Positions 1 through 7,671 of a stretch of DNA of 11,244 nucleotides are shown piece after piece. Made by a program: the position numbers and the translations under genes. Source of the stretch: an uncultured Pseudomonadales bacterium (GTDB lineage: Bacteria > Pseudomonadota > Gammaproteobacteria > Pseudomonadales > Pseudohongiellaceae); NCBI GenBank assembly GCA_938082955.1, contig CALKDE010000026.1:1-11244 (forward strand), in the 5' to 3' direction. The notes beneath the pieces were generated by a model. The model had not been told where the DNA came from. It was given only the letters and a program-made list of their open reading frames with translations, and searched no databases. The stretch's first letter is position 1, and every line of letters begins with the position of its first letter.

Positions 1-2
1 GG

Positions 3-314
3 CCCTATGAACTATGGGAATCTCGCTTAGGTGAGAATAGAAATTATCACTCAGGCGAGATTCATGTCGTCACTAGAGAACATATAGAAGAGCTTAGGCA
101 GATCGATGTTCCTGTGCTTTCAAAGCCGAAAAATTTTAAAGTCTTCTTGCAGACATCAGACGAGACGCTGGACTATCGGCAGGCGCTTGAAAAGTTTGGG
201 GCAGGCCAATGTGTAGTGCATGAGAATGGTAGTCATAGCTATGATGATTTCGAGCATGAATTGCCTGACATGTTTGATTTCTTCTTATCAAGAATTGGCC
301 AAGATAAGCGATAA
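3..314 (+). CDS. yqiA: YqiA-family esterase, 3' part only
   Basis: This is the C-terminal 103 residues of an alpha/beta-hydrolase of the YqiA family, a small cytoplasmic esterase of about 190 residues that in Escherichia coli lies just upstream of parE. The reading frame is open to the left edge, so roughly the first half is missing, including the nucleophile serine elbow. Visible family features are the segment QTSDETLDYRQA, which carries the acid-loop aspartate and matches the E. coli QTGDE.LDYRQA region, and GSHSYDDFE near the C-terminus, whose His fits the catalytic histidine (GNHAF in E. coli). A GTG at 114 lies inside this domain and is not the true start. The gene ends with TAA 88 bases before parE and is co-directional with it. 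The yqiA-parE-parC order is itself supporting evidence. The physiological substrate of YqiA proteins is not known from this sequence. Confidence 0.9.
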   Translation, partial: PYELWESRLGENRNYHSGEIHVVTREHIEELRQIDVPVLSKPKNFKVFLQTSDETLDYRQALEKFGAGQCVVHENGSHSYDDFEHELPDMFDFFLSRIGQDKR

Positions 315-402
315 ATTACTATTGGGTCACAGAAAAATTCAAGGCTTCCAAATACCTTCTAGCCGGCATCAATCGAAGCCAATACGCAATGAGAATTAGT
401 TC

Positions 403-2325
403 ATGAGTAATACTTATAACGCTGACGCCATCGAAGTACTTACGGGTTTAGACCCGGTAAGAAAACGGCCCGGCATGTACACAGACACGACGCGCCCGAA
501 TCATCTCATTCAGGAGGTGATCGACAACAGTGTTGATGAGGCCCTAGCTGGCCACGCAAGTCACCTCAATTTACAGTTGAACAAAGACGGCTCGGTAGAG
601 GTGAGTGACGACGGCCGTGGCATGCCTGTCGATAAGCACAAGGGCGAAAAGGTGAGTGGTGTAGAGTTAATTCTTACTCGCCTTCACGCCGGAGGTAAAT
701 TCTCAAACAAGAATTACCAATATTCCGGGGGATTGCACGGAGTGGGTGTCTCAGTCGTCAATGCGTTGTCCCTGTATCTGGAAGTAACCGTGAAACGAGA
801 TGGCAAAGTTTACGCCATGTCCTTCAAGGCAGGAGAGAAAGCTTCAGAGCTAAAGGTGATCGATACTGTAGGAAAGAGGAACACCGGCACCACGGTTAAA
901 TTCCTGCCCGATGGGAAATATTTCGATTCAATTAAGATTTCCATTGCTCGACTAAAGCATGTGCTCCGCGCCAAGGCGGTTCTCTGCTCTGGCTTGCGGG
1001 TTAGTTTTGTCGACAATACTGTCAGCGAAGATAAGTCTCAGAGCGAAGAGTGGTGTTTTGAAGACGGCCTGATTGACTACCTAACGCAGGCTACAGCAGA
1101 TTATGAAACACTCCCGAAGGAGCCATTCTTTGGCTCGGTGCAGGGGGGCGACGAAGCAGTAGATTGGGCGATTCAATGGCTTCCTGAGGGTGGTGAGACG
1201 ACAGGTGAGAGTTATGTGAATTTGATTCCTACTCCGCTGGGTGGCACCCATGTTAGTGGTTTACGCACGGGCCTGCTCGATGCGCTGCGGGAGTTCTGTG
1301 AATTTCGAAACCTGCTGCCCCGTGGGCTGAAGCTCACTTCAGACGATATCTGGGATAAGTGCAGCTATGTGATTTCCTCGAAACTGTTGGACCCACAGTT
1401 CTCGGGTCAGACTAAGGAGCGATTGTCATCAAGGCAATGTGCTGCCTTTGTTTCCGGCATCATCAAGGATTCTTTTAGCCTCTGGCTAAATCAGCACACA
1501 GATGAGGCAGAGTTGATTGCCGAACTTTGCATTAGCAATGCGCAGGTGCGCCTGAAGGCGAGTAAACAGGTTGCTCGTAAGAAGATTACGTCAGGGCCTG
1601 CTTTGCCAGGGAAATTGGCTGATTGCTCGACCCAAGACGTCATGTCTGGGGAATTGTTTCTCGTGGAAGGAGACTCGGCGGGCGGCTCGGCGAAACAGGC
1701 GCGAGACCGAGAAACTCAGGCGATACTTCCGCTGCGAGGAAAGATCCTCAATACCTGGGAGGTAGACTCGAGTGAGATCCTCGCCTCACAGACTGTGCAC
1801 GACGTAGCAGTTGCTATGGGTGTCGATCCGGGCACTAGTGATATCGATGGAGTGCGCTATGGCAAGATCTGCATCCTCGCCGATGCGGACTCCGACGGTT
1901 TGCACATTGCCACGTTGTTGTGTGCTCTATTCGTTAAACACTTCCGGCCCTTAGTGGCGGGTGGATTTATCTATGTCTCAATGCCGCCCCTGTTTCGTAT
2001 CGATGTTGGCAAGGAGGTTTTCTATGCCCTGGATGAAGATGAAAAGAATGGCATCCTCGATCGCATTGCGGCAGAGAAGAAGCCGGGCAAGGTGAACGTA
2101 CAGCGTTTTAAAGGACTCGGTGAGATGAATCCCTTACAGCTGCGCGAGACAACGATGGCAAGGGATACCAGACGCCTCGTACAATTGACCCTAGAAGAAG
2201 ACCCAACGTCGAATAAGAAAAGCAGTACATTTCAGATGATGGACTTGCTGCTTGCCAAGAACCGATCGGCAGATAGAAAAGCTTGGCTCGAAGCCAGTGG
2301 TAGTCACGCGGACTATGCCGAATAA
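403..2325 (+). CDS. parE: DNA topoisomerase IV subunit B (ParE)
   Basis: ParE is the ATPase subunit of topoisomerase IV, the A2B2 type II enzyme that decatenates daughter chromosomes and relaxes supercoils. It is full length: 640 residues against about 630 in E. coli. The start matches the E. coli N-terminus (MSNTYNADAIEVLTGL against MTQTYNADAIEVLTGL). Upstream there is only a weak GAGA-type ribosome site. The GHKL ATP site is intact: EVIDNSVDEA (catalytic Glu38, Asn42), DDGRGMP (about 69-75) and GGLHGVGVSVVNALS (about 109-123). The transducer domain follows. The TOPRIM domain has LVEGDSAGGSAKQARDRE with Glu422, and DADSDG with Asp494, Asp496 and Asp498 for Mg2+ binding. QRFKGLGEMNP lies near the C-terminus. 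Together with parC downstream it supplies the complete enzyme. I see nothing unusual in the sequence. Confidence 0.98.
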   Translation: MSNTYNADAIEVLTGLDPVRKRPGMYTDTTRPNHLIQEVIDNSVDEALAGHASHLNLQLNKDGSVEVSDDGRGMPVDKHKGEKVSGVELILTRLHAGGKFSNKNYQYSGGLHGVGVSVVNALSLYLEVTVKRDGKVYAMSFKAGEKASELKVIDTVGKRNTGTTVKFLPDGKYFDSIKISIARLKHVLRAKAVLCSGLRVSFVDNTVSEDKSQSEEWCFEDGLIDYLTQATADYETLPKEPFFGSVQGGDEAVDWAIQWLPEGGETTGESYVNLIPTPLGGTHVSGLRTGLLDALREFCEFRNLLPRGLKLTSDDIWDKCSYVISSKLLDPQFSGQTKERLSSRQCAAFVSGIIKDSFSLWLNQHTDEAELIAELCISNAQVRLKASKQVARKKITSGPALPGKLADCSTQDVMSGELFLVEGDSAGGSAKQARDRETQAILPLRGKILNTWEVDSSEILASQTVHDVAVAMGVDPGTSDIDGVRYGKICILADADSDGLHIATLLCALFVKHFRPLVAGGFIYVSMPPLFRIDVGKEVFYALDEDEKNGILDRIAAEKKPGKVNVQRFKGLGEMNPLQLRETTMARDTRRLVQLTLEEDPTSNKKSSTFQMMDLLLAKNRSADRKAWLEASGSHADYAE

Positions 2326-2387
2326 ATAGCGGCGAGGGCTAATTGCCGCAGTAGATCAGTTATTAGAGAACAGAAACCGAGAATTTA

Positions 2388-4661
2388 ATGAACGAAGAAA
2401 TCACAATTAGTGAAGATGGCGTCGAACAGATTGCGTTAAAGACTTATACGCAGCAGGCCTACCTGAACTATTCGATGTATGTAATTAACGATCGTGCTCT
2501 GCCTAATATAGGCGATGGTTTGAAGCCGGTACAGCGTCGAATCATCTACGCGATGTCCGAGCTGGGGTTGAAGGCGAGTGCAAAATTTAAAAAATCGGCG
2601 CGGACCATTGGCGATGTAATCGGCAAATTCCATCCACATGGCGATTCGGCCTGCTATGAAGCTATGGTGCTGATGTCGCAGCCCTTCACCTACCGTTATC
2701 CGCTGGTTGATGGACAGGGTAACTGGGGCTCGCAAGACGACCCTAAGTCATTCGCTGCAATGCGTTATACCGAATCTCGATTGCAGGGCTACGCCGATGT
2801 GCTGCTTGGCGAGCTTGCTCAGGGCACGGTCGATTGGAAAGCGAATTTCGACGGTACCTTAGAAGAGCCCGAAGTTCTGCCAGCGCGACTGCCTAATGTT
2901 TTACTCAATGGTGGCAGCGGCATAGCAGTAGGTATGGCGACCGACATTCCGCCGCACAATCTACGAGAGGTTGCGGCCGCTTGTATTCATCTCTTGGACA
3001 AGCCCAAGGCGACGATCAAAGACATATGCAACATCATCAAGGGGCCGGACTATCCAACAGAAGCGGAGTTGATAACCCCGAAAAATGATATTGAAGAGCT
3101 GTACACGACGGGTCGTGGCTCGCTAAAGGCACGTGCGACCTATGTCAAAGAGAACGGCGAGATACTTATCAACGCGCTACCTTTTCAGGTTTCCGGTGCA
3201 AAGGTGCTAGAGCAGATCGCCGCGCAGATGCAGAAGAAGAAGCTGCCGATGGTGGTTGACCTGCGAGACGAGTCAGATCATGAAAATCCAACTCGAATAA
3301 TTGTCGTGCCGAAATCGAATCGAGCCGATATCGATGCCATTATGTCGCACTTGTATTCAACGACTGATCTCGAGAAAAACTACCGCGTAAATTTCAACAT
3401 GATTGGAATCGACAAGCGGCCACAAGTCAAAGACATACTCAGTCTGCTCAAAGAATGGCTGCAGTTCCGGACCGAAACTGTGCGTCGACGCCTGCAGTAT
3501 CGTTTGGATAAGATCGTTGACCGTATGCATATTCTCGAGGGTCTGCTCGTTGCATTCCTGAATATCGACGAAGTTATTAAGATTGTTCGTCAGGAAGATA
3601 AACCGAAGTTAGCACTCATTAAGAAATTCAAAATCTCTGATCGTCAGGCAGAAGCGATCCTAGAACTGAAATTGCGTCAACTGGCGAAGCTTGAAGAAAT
3701 AAAGATTGTCGCGGAGCAGAAAGAGCTAGCCAGCGAAAGAAATACACTGGAGCAATTGCTTAGTTCCGCCACCCGCTTGAAGACATTTATCAAGGGTGAG
3801 ATAAATGCGGATGCCGAGAAATTTGGCGACGATCGCCGTACACCTCTTGTTCTCAGAGATGAGGCAAAGGCGTTCGCTCACACAGACCTGATCTCTACCG
3901 AGCCGGTGACTATTGTATTGTCCGATAGAGGCTGGGTGCGGGCTGCAAAAGGCCACGAGGTCGACCCAGCAGCGCTTCAGTATAAGTCAGGCGATTCCTT
4001 TAAGGTCGCAGTGCGAGGCAAGAGCAATCAGCTTGCAATATTCATGGACTCCACCGGCCGCGCCTATTCCTTGCCGTCACACAGCTTACCCTCCGCACGA
4101 GGTCAGGGTGAGCCGGTCTCAGGAAAGGTAAACCCACCCTCAGGCGCAACATTCGAAGGTGTGGTGATAGGAGAGGACGACAAAGATGTCTTGCTTGCGA
4201 GTGACGCCGGATACGGGTTCGTTGGCAAGATCGGCGACCTTATTAGCAAGAACAAGTCGGGTAAAGCTGTGCTAAGAGCACCCAAAGGTGGGAAAGTATT
4301 GGCGCCGCGAATGGTGAATGACTACACGAATGATCTGATCGTAGCTATTACCAATGAAGGCCGCATGTTGATGTTCCCGATCGCAGAACTACCGCGCCTG
4401 GCTAAAGGCAAAGGCAACAAAATCATCAGCATTCCCACGGCGCGTGTTGCAGAGCGAATAGAATTCGTCGTTGCACTAACCGTCTTAACTGCAGAGGATA
4501 CCCTAACTGTTCATGCAGGGAAACGGCACCATAACCTTAAGCCGTCAGATCTGCAGCACTATCAAGGCGAGAGGGGACGACGTGGTAACAAGCTACCGCG
4601 TGGATTCCAGAATGTAGATCGGATTGAAGTTGTTTCTAAGACAGAGCCGCAAAGCGATTAG
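2388..4661 (+). CDS. parC: DNA topoisomerase IV subunit A (ParC)
   Basis: ParC is the DNA-cleaving subunit of topoisomerase IV. It has 757 residues, against about 752 in E. coli. The winged-helix region contains KFHPHGDSACYEAM. Ser87 and Glu91 correspond to E. coli Ser80 and Glu84, the main quinolone-resistance positions, and both are the susceptible type. AAMRYTESRL holds the active-site tyrosine, Tyr127, equivalent to Tyr120. The tower and coiled-coil gate follow. A shortened GyrA-like beta-pinwheel starts at about residue 500, with GRAYSLPSHSLPSARGQGEP and a later blade containing DLISKNKSGKAVL, both close to E. coli ParC. The gene starts 62 bases after the parE stop with only a weak ribosome site (GAGAATTTA before ATG) and is probably cotranscribed with parE. 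Downstream the genes converge. Conserved along its whole length, with no sign of damage. Confidence 0.98.
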   Translation: MNEEITISEDGVEQIALKTYTQQAYLNYSMYVINDRALPNIGDGLKPVQRRIIYAMSELGLKASAKFKKSARTIGDVIGKFHPHGDSACYEAMVLMSQPFTYRYPLVDGQGNWGSQDDPKSFAAMRYTESRLQGYADVLLGELAQGTVDWKANFDGTLEEPEVLPARLPNVLLNGGSGIAVGMATDIPPHNLREVAAACIHLLDKPKATIKDICNIIKGPDYPTEAELITPKNDIEELYTTGRGSLKARATYVKENGEILINALPFQVSGAKVLEQIAAQMQKKKLPMVVDLRDESDHENPTRIIVVPKSNRADIDAIMSHLYSTTDLEKNYRVNFNMIGIDKRPQVKDILSLLKEWLQFRTETVRRRLQYRLDKIVDRMHILEGLLVAFLNIDEVIKIVRQEDKPKLALIKKFKISDRQAEAILELKLRQLAKLEEIKIVAEQKELASERNTLEQLLSSATRLKTFIKGEINADAEKFGDDRRTPLVLRDEAKAFAHTDLISTEPVTIVLSDRGWVRAAKGHEVDPAALQYKSGDSFKVAVRGKSNQLAIFMDSTGRAYSLPSHSLPSARGQGEPVSGKVNPPSGATFEGVVIGEDDKDVLLASDAGYGFVGKIGDLISKNKSGKAVLRAPKGGKVLAPRMVNDYTNDLIVAITNEGRMLMFPIAELPRLAKGKGNKIISIPTARVAERIEFVVALTVLTAEDTLTVHAGKRHHNLKPSDLQHYQGERGRRGNKLPRGFQNVDRIEVVSKTEPQSD

Positions 4662-4671
4662 AAATTTAGCC

Positions 4672-4722
4672 CCTATACTTAGTTGTATAGGCGGTGGTCT
4701 GGCCTGACAGGTAATGCCAGGC
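4672..4722. terminator. Inverted repeats at the convergent parC / epoxide hydrolase junction
   Basis: The 86-base gap between two converging genes holds two short hairpin candidates. The first is CCTATAC (4672-4678) with GTATAGG (4685-4691), a 7-bp stem with a 6-base loop. The second is CTGGC (4699-4703) with GCCAG (4716-4720), or in an alternative register GCCTG (4702-4706) with CAGGC (4718-4722). Position suggests a bidirectional transcription end. Neither hairpin is followed by a clear run of T on either strand, so these are not textbook intrinsic terminators. The terminator call is inference from location. Confidence 0.35.
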
Positions 4723-4747
4723 TAGGCTTCAATCTGTCGTCAACTTC

Positions 4748-5830
4748 CTAAAGGCCATTCAAAAAGTCCAGCATGGCTGCGGTTGTCTCCAAAGGAGCCT
4801 CTTGCTGTACCCAATGGCCAGTATTAGGAACAAGAACCACATCACGAAGGTCTTCTACCACGCGTCCTATCGACACAGTCAGTTGTTCCTTAGTGGCGCC
4901 ACCAATCACAAAATCTTCTTCGCCGGCAATAAATAAAGTAGGTATGCCGATTTTCGCGTCCGTGAGGTGTTCGGTGATCTCCCAATTGCGGTGAAAGTTT
5001 CGGTAGTAATTTACGCCCCCGCGAAAGCCAGCTTTTTCAAACTGAGACACGATGTAATTCAGGTCGTTCTCGGTTAGCCAATCTGGCAAACGAATAGGTG
5101 CACCGAGTCGGTCTATCCAGCCCCCGGCAGATCGTAACGGGTCAGTCACTTTAGGAGGCAGCGTTTCGGAATTTGCTGCTATACCCAAATAGACATGGCT
5201 AATCAGGCCCCGTGGATTCGCATCGTATTCAGCTTCCGCGACGCCGCCGGGCTCATTGTGATAAACAATATAGTGAAAATTCTCACCGGCAGATTGCCTC
5301 ATGCGCTCGATGGGCGATTGTGCCGGTCGGCCGCGATAGGGCACGCTCATGTTAATTAATGCCGTGAATCGCGCAGGATACAGCAGCACAGTTTGCCAGG
5401 CGACAATAGCCCCCCAATCATGGCCCACCAAAACGGCCGTTTCCTCCCCCAGCGCATCCAAAATCCCGACCAAGTCAGCGGACGTGTGTATCACATCATA
5501 ATCGTCAACATTGGGTGGGGCTTCAGATTCACCAAAGCCTCGCATGTCAGGAGCTACGACCCGATAGCCGGCATTGGCTAGAGACACGATCTGGTGTCGC
5601 CAGGAGTACCAGGATTCTGGCCAACCATGAGCCAGTAAAAGTAATGGACCCGAGTCGCCCATCTCGGCAATGCGCATGGTAATTCCATTGCTTTGGATAA
5701 AACGAAAGCTGACCCCATCAACTGGTGATTGCTCATTCTCGGTTTGAGCGAATAACTGGGAACTAAGAACGCTAATTATCAGTAATACAAAGAAGGAACG
5801 AAATTTGGGTAGTGCTGACTTCATGGTCAT
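4748..5830 (-). CDS. Secreted alpha/beta-hydrolase of the soluble epoxide hydrolase type
   Basis: Predicted exported epoxide hydrolase that would open an epoxide to a vicinal diol; 360 residues. The N-terminus looks like a Sec signal peptide: basic residues, hydrophobic stretch at about 12-27, and a likely cut after LFA (28|29). There is no lipobox. The oxyanion motif is HGWPE (69-73). The nucleophile elbow is GHDWG with Asp138 rather than Ser, as in epoxide hydrolases and haloalkane dehalogenases. The charge relay is Asp306 (GEEDF) and His339 (NTGHW). The cap segments FHYIVYHNEPGGVAEAE (Tyr187, Tyr190) and GGVNYYRNFHRNWE (Tyr276) match the epoxide-polarising tyrosine regions of mammalian soluble epoxide hydrolase, which argues against a dehalogenase. 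The start is set by AGGAG 6 bases upstream. The gene is last of three on this strand, 63 bases after the dioxygenase. Pseudomonas Cif is a known secreted relative by fold. The substrate is unknown. Confidence 0.88.
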   Translation of the reverse strand: MTMKSALPKFRSFFVLLIISVLSSQLFAQTENEQSPVDGVSFRFIQSNGITMRIAEMGDSGPLLLLAHGWPESWYSWRHQIVSLANAGYRVVAPDMRGFGESEAPPNVDDYDVIHTSADLVGILDALGEETAVLVGHDWGAIVAWQTVLLYPARFTALINMSVPYRGRPAQSPIERMRQSAGENFHYIVYHNEPGGVAEAEYDANPRGLISHVYLGIAANSETLPPKVTDPLRSAGGWIDRLGAPIRLPDWLTENDLNYIVSQFEKAGFRGGVNYYRNFHRNWEITEHLTDAKIGIPTLFIAGEEDFVIGGATKEQLTVSIGRVVEDLRDVVLVPNTGHWVQQEAPLETTAAMLDFLNGL

Positions 5831-5836
5831 GAGTTA

Positions 5837-5841
5837 CTCCT
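5837..5841 (-). promoter_or_regulatory. Ribosome binding site of the epoxide hydrolase gene
   Basis: AGGAG on the minus strand lies 6 bases before the ATG at 5830 and 12 bases before a second in-frame ATG (codon 3). Spacing favours the first ATG, which places the basic n-region of the signal peptide intact. Confidence 0.75.
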
Positions 5842-5893
5842 GTTTATTCTCTGGCTAACTGTCTTAAGCTTACCGAGAGCAAAAATACTAGTT

Positions 5894-6949
5894 TCATAAG
5901 TTTGATTTTGTTTCCAGTTTTTCAAGATACACTGACGCGTCAAATCCAAAAGAGGAAAATCGTGCCTCCACATTTTTTAACTTTTCTAGGCTCCAATAGT
6001 CATCTCCAGGCAAAGGAAAGTCCAAAACGCTGCGCTGCAGTGGAGTACTACGACCGATTATGGACTCAACATTGCCGTAGTAGCTTTTTCGTGCAAATCC
6101 TTCGTTCCAATGACAAACACCTCGTGCATCGGCCCGTTTCCAGGCCAAGTTGTGTACTCGGCGTAGTTTGCCTGCCACTAGTGGACGACCTCGGTGCCAC
6201 AAGTCGTGACGGTAAAATAGAATAGTTCCAGGTTTAAACTGAACAACTTTTTCTCGCTCGTAAAGTTGTTGCCTGAGTTCATACACGTTGCGATTGTTTT
6301 CTTTAAACCAGTTTTCCACAGTGGTTCGGTCATTGAAAAAAGGATTGGCTGCCTGGCCTGGCATATTCACAAAGGGTGGCTGATACACCGGGTCATCTTC
6401 TCCAAGACGTGTAACATAACCCGTTTCGCCTCCAGTCTCGTCACAGTCATCATAATAAACAACGGCAGAAACCACATCCGGCGCATTCCATTGTGGATGC
6501 AGCACTGTGTTGTTGCCATAGTCCATGTGCATCCGCTGATCGGTGTTTGCTTGAGCTTCATGAAGCTCGTCAGCCACGCCAATTTTAGGCCATAGGTCCG
6601 CTTGAATTAGCCGTACATCTTGTGTGTCGAGTAATTTTTGAGCCGCCAAAATAAGCGGTTCACTAAGTACTAGATCGTCAAGGGGATTTATAAACGTTGG
6701 AAATTCGAATTTTTTGTCAGGACTACCAAAATCCAGATGATTGCGGTCGATCTTATCTATCGTAAAATGGGCATTTAGCCAAACCAGCGCTGGATCAACT
6801 ACTTGTGTGGGGAGCTGGCAGATGACAGCTCCTTCTTCTTTCCATGTTTGAATTTGCGATTCTGAGAGCATTGCGGGTTCGACTATAAAGTTATTTGGTT
6901 TAACCAGGACCCTATTGTATAGGATGGATTCACGATTTGGGCCTGACAT
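5894..6949 (-). CDS. Phytanoyl-CoA dioxygenase-like Fe(II)/2-oxoglutarate oxygenase
   Basis: Probable non-haem iron oxygenase of the PhyH family; 351 residues, normally cytoplasmic. These enzymes hydroxylate a substrate while converting 2-oxoglutarate and O2 to succinate and CO2. The metal triad is visible: HMD in QRMHMDYGNN gives His141 and Asp143, and HRG in DLWHRGRPL gives His252. RRVHNLAW follows, with Arg263 or Arg264 placed to bind the 2-oxoglutarate carboxylate. GTILFYRHD just before the distal His is the expected strand. Start choice is uncertain. The ATG at 6949 has no clear Shine-Dalgarno. A second ATG at 6871 (codon 27, MLSESQIQTWKEEGAVI) begins where many family members begin, but also lacks a good ribosome site. 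The gene lies 77 bases after the DUF4345-type gene and 63 before the epoxide hydrolase. PhyH proteins act on many lipids and secondary metabolites, so the substrate cannot be named. Confidence 0.82.
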   Translation of the reverse strand: MSGPNRESILYNRVLVKPNNFIVEPAMLSESQIQTWKEEGAVICQLPTQVVDPALVWLNAHFTIDKIDRNHLDFGSPDKKFEFPTFINPLDDLVLSEPLILAAQKLLDTQDVRLIQADLWPKIGVADELHEAQANTDQRMHMDYGNNTVLHPQWNAPDVVSAVVYYDDCDETGGETGYVTRLGEDDPVYQPPFVNMPGQAANPFFNDRTTVENWFKENNRNVYELRQQLYEREKVVQFKPGTILFYRHDLWHRGRPLVAGKLRRVHNLAWKRADARGVCHWNEGFARKSYYGNVESIIGRSTPLQRSVLDFPLPGDDYWSLEKLKNVEARFSSFGFDASVYLEKLETKSNL

Positions 6950-7026
6950 GTTCGAAGGAAAAATAGCGTGAGCTGCTTCTTTGTCGAATTAGTTGTTATG
7001 TATTGGGCGTATTGACCAAATATTAC

Positions 7027-7422
7027 TTAGCTGATGGCAGTCTGAGGCCGTAATAACTTTGCCGCGCAGAACATACCTACTGCCATGGTCAATTCGACTA
7101 ATAGTGGCAAGAGCATTCGCTGATCAAAGCCATCAACCCCCAAGCTGACGAGTCGACCAAAAACGATCATGAATTCGCTCAGTGCGGGAACATACAGCAA
7201 CTTGAACTCTGATTTTACTAGTGCGTAACCTGCAACTAAGCCTAGTGCAAGATATTGGCCACCAAGAATTCCGCGACCAGCACTGAGTCCTGCAATTCCA
7301 TCAGGGGACCATGCGAAAGCAGGCCCCTCTAATGCGGTTGCAGGATCTATGAAGGCCGATAGACCAAGCGCAAAAAAAATGAGGGTCAACACAATAGTTA
7401 GAATTTTGAGTATAAGCTGCAA
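7027..7422 (-). CDS. DUF4345-like small membrane protein
   Basis: A 131-residue integral membrane protein of unknown function. Four hydrophobic segments are visible at about 4-24, 45-68, 74-94 and 104-124. Features that fit the DUF4345 family are its length, the proline-containing FIDPATAL after helix 1, the SAGRGILGGQYLALG segment entering helix 2 (Arg50, Gly54, Gly55) and the GRLVSLGVDG segment (89-98) at the end of helix 3. The start codon is TTG: no ATG is available at the N-terminus, and a perfect AGGAG lies 7 bases upstream of it. It is the first gene of the unit leading into the PhyH-like oxygenase and the epoxide hydrolase, so it may be a membrane partner of that pathway, but this is guesswork from position. 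The family assignment is from memory of the motif pattern, not from a search. Confidence 0.75.
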   Translation of the reverse strand: MQLILKILTIVLTLIFFALGLSAFIDPATALEGPAFAWSPDGIAGLSAGRGILGGQYLALGLVAGYALVKSEFKLLYVPALSEFMIVFGRLVSLGVDGFDQRMLLPLLVELTMAVGMFCAAKLLRPQTAIS

Positions 7423-7429
7423 AATATTT

Positions 7430-7434
7430 CTCCT
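7430..7434 (-). promoter_or_regulatory. Strong ribosome binding site deciding a TTG start
   Basis: The minus strand reads AAAAGGAGAAATATT and then TTG. The AGGAG core sits 7 bases before the TTG at 7422, which is optimal spacing and supports a non-ATG start for the DUF4345-like gene. Confidence 0.75.
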
Positions 7435-7597
7435 TTTCTATTTGATTATCGTGTGCCGCTTATCCTATTGATCTTTATAAGTTCCAAGATTGATCCTTAA
7501 AGTACTTAACAAACGAATTATCAAAACGGCTTCTGAAAAAGGGCTAAATAAGTAGGGATAAATCACTAATAAATAGTCCCGTTCTTTGCATTGAGGC

Positions 7598-7624
7598 CCC
7601 TAATGAGCTGACTTTTCATTAGGG
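7598..7624. repeat. Perfect 9-bp inverted repeat in a 249-base intergenic gap
   Basis: CCCTAATGA (7598-7606) and TCATTAGGG (7616-7624) are exact reverse complements around a 9-base spacer. The repeat lies 48 bases past the stop of the pseudo-cyclase gene and about 175 bases before the start of the DUF4345-like gene. No T-run follows the stem on the minus strand, so it is not a classic intrinsic terminator. It could be a Rho-assisted terminator, an mRNA 3'-end stabilising hairpin, or a dimeric-protein operator. The rest of the gap (7423-7671) is AT-rich and shows no convincing gene. Promoter-like hexamers such as TTGATA occur there on the minus strand, but no pair with a good -10 box was found. 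Confidence 0.5.
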
Positions 7625-7671
7625 AGAGATTTGCTATTAACCACCTCGGTTTACGTTTGGGCCTTCACAAC

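Noticed and set aside
343..380. Inverted repeat GGCTTC...GAAGCC between yqiA and parE
   Set aside because: Only 6 bp with a 26-base loop and no T-run; chance is a sufficient explanation, and no clear promoter was found beside it.
5902..6595. Two plus-strand open frames of 107 and 109 codons opposite the PhyH-like gene
   Set aside because: They are antisense to conserved catalytic regions, have no ribosome site or recognisable motif, and are best explained as shadows.
7441..7560. Promoter hexamers (TTGATA, TTGGAA) upstream of the DUF4345-like gene on the minus strand
   Set aside because: No partner -10 box with acceptable match and 16-18 base spacing was found, so no promoter is annotated.
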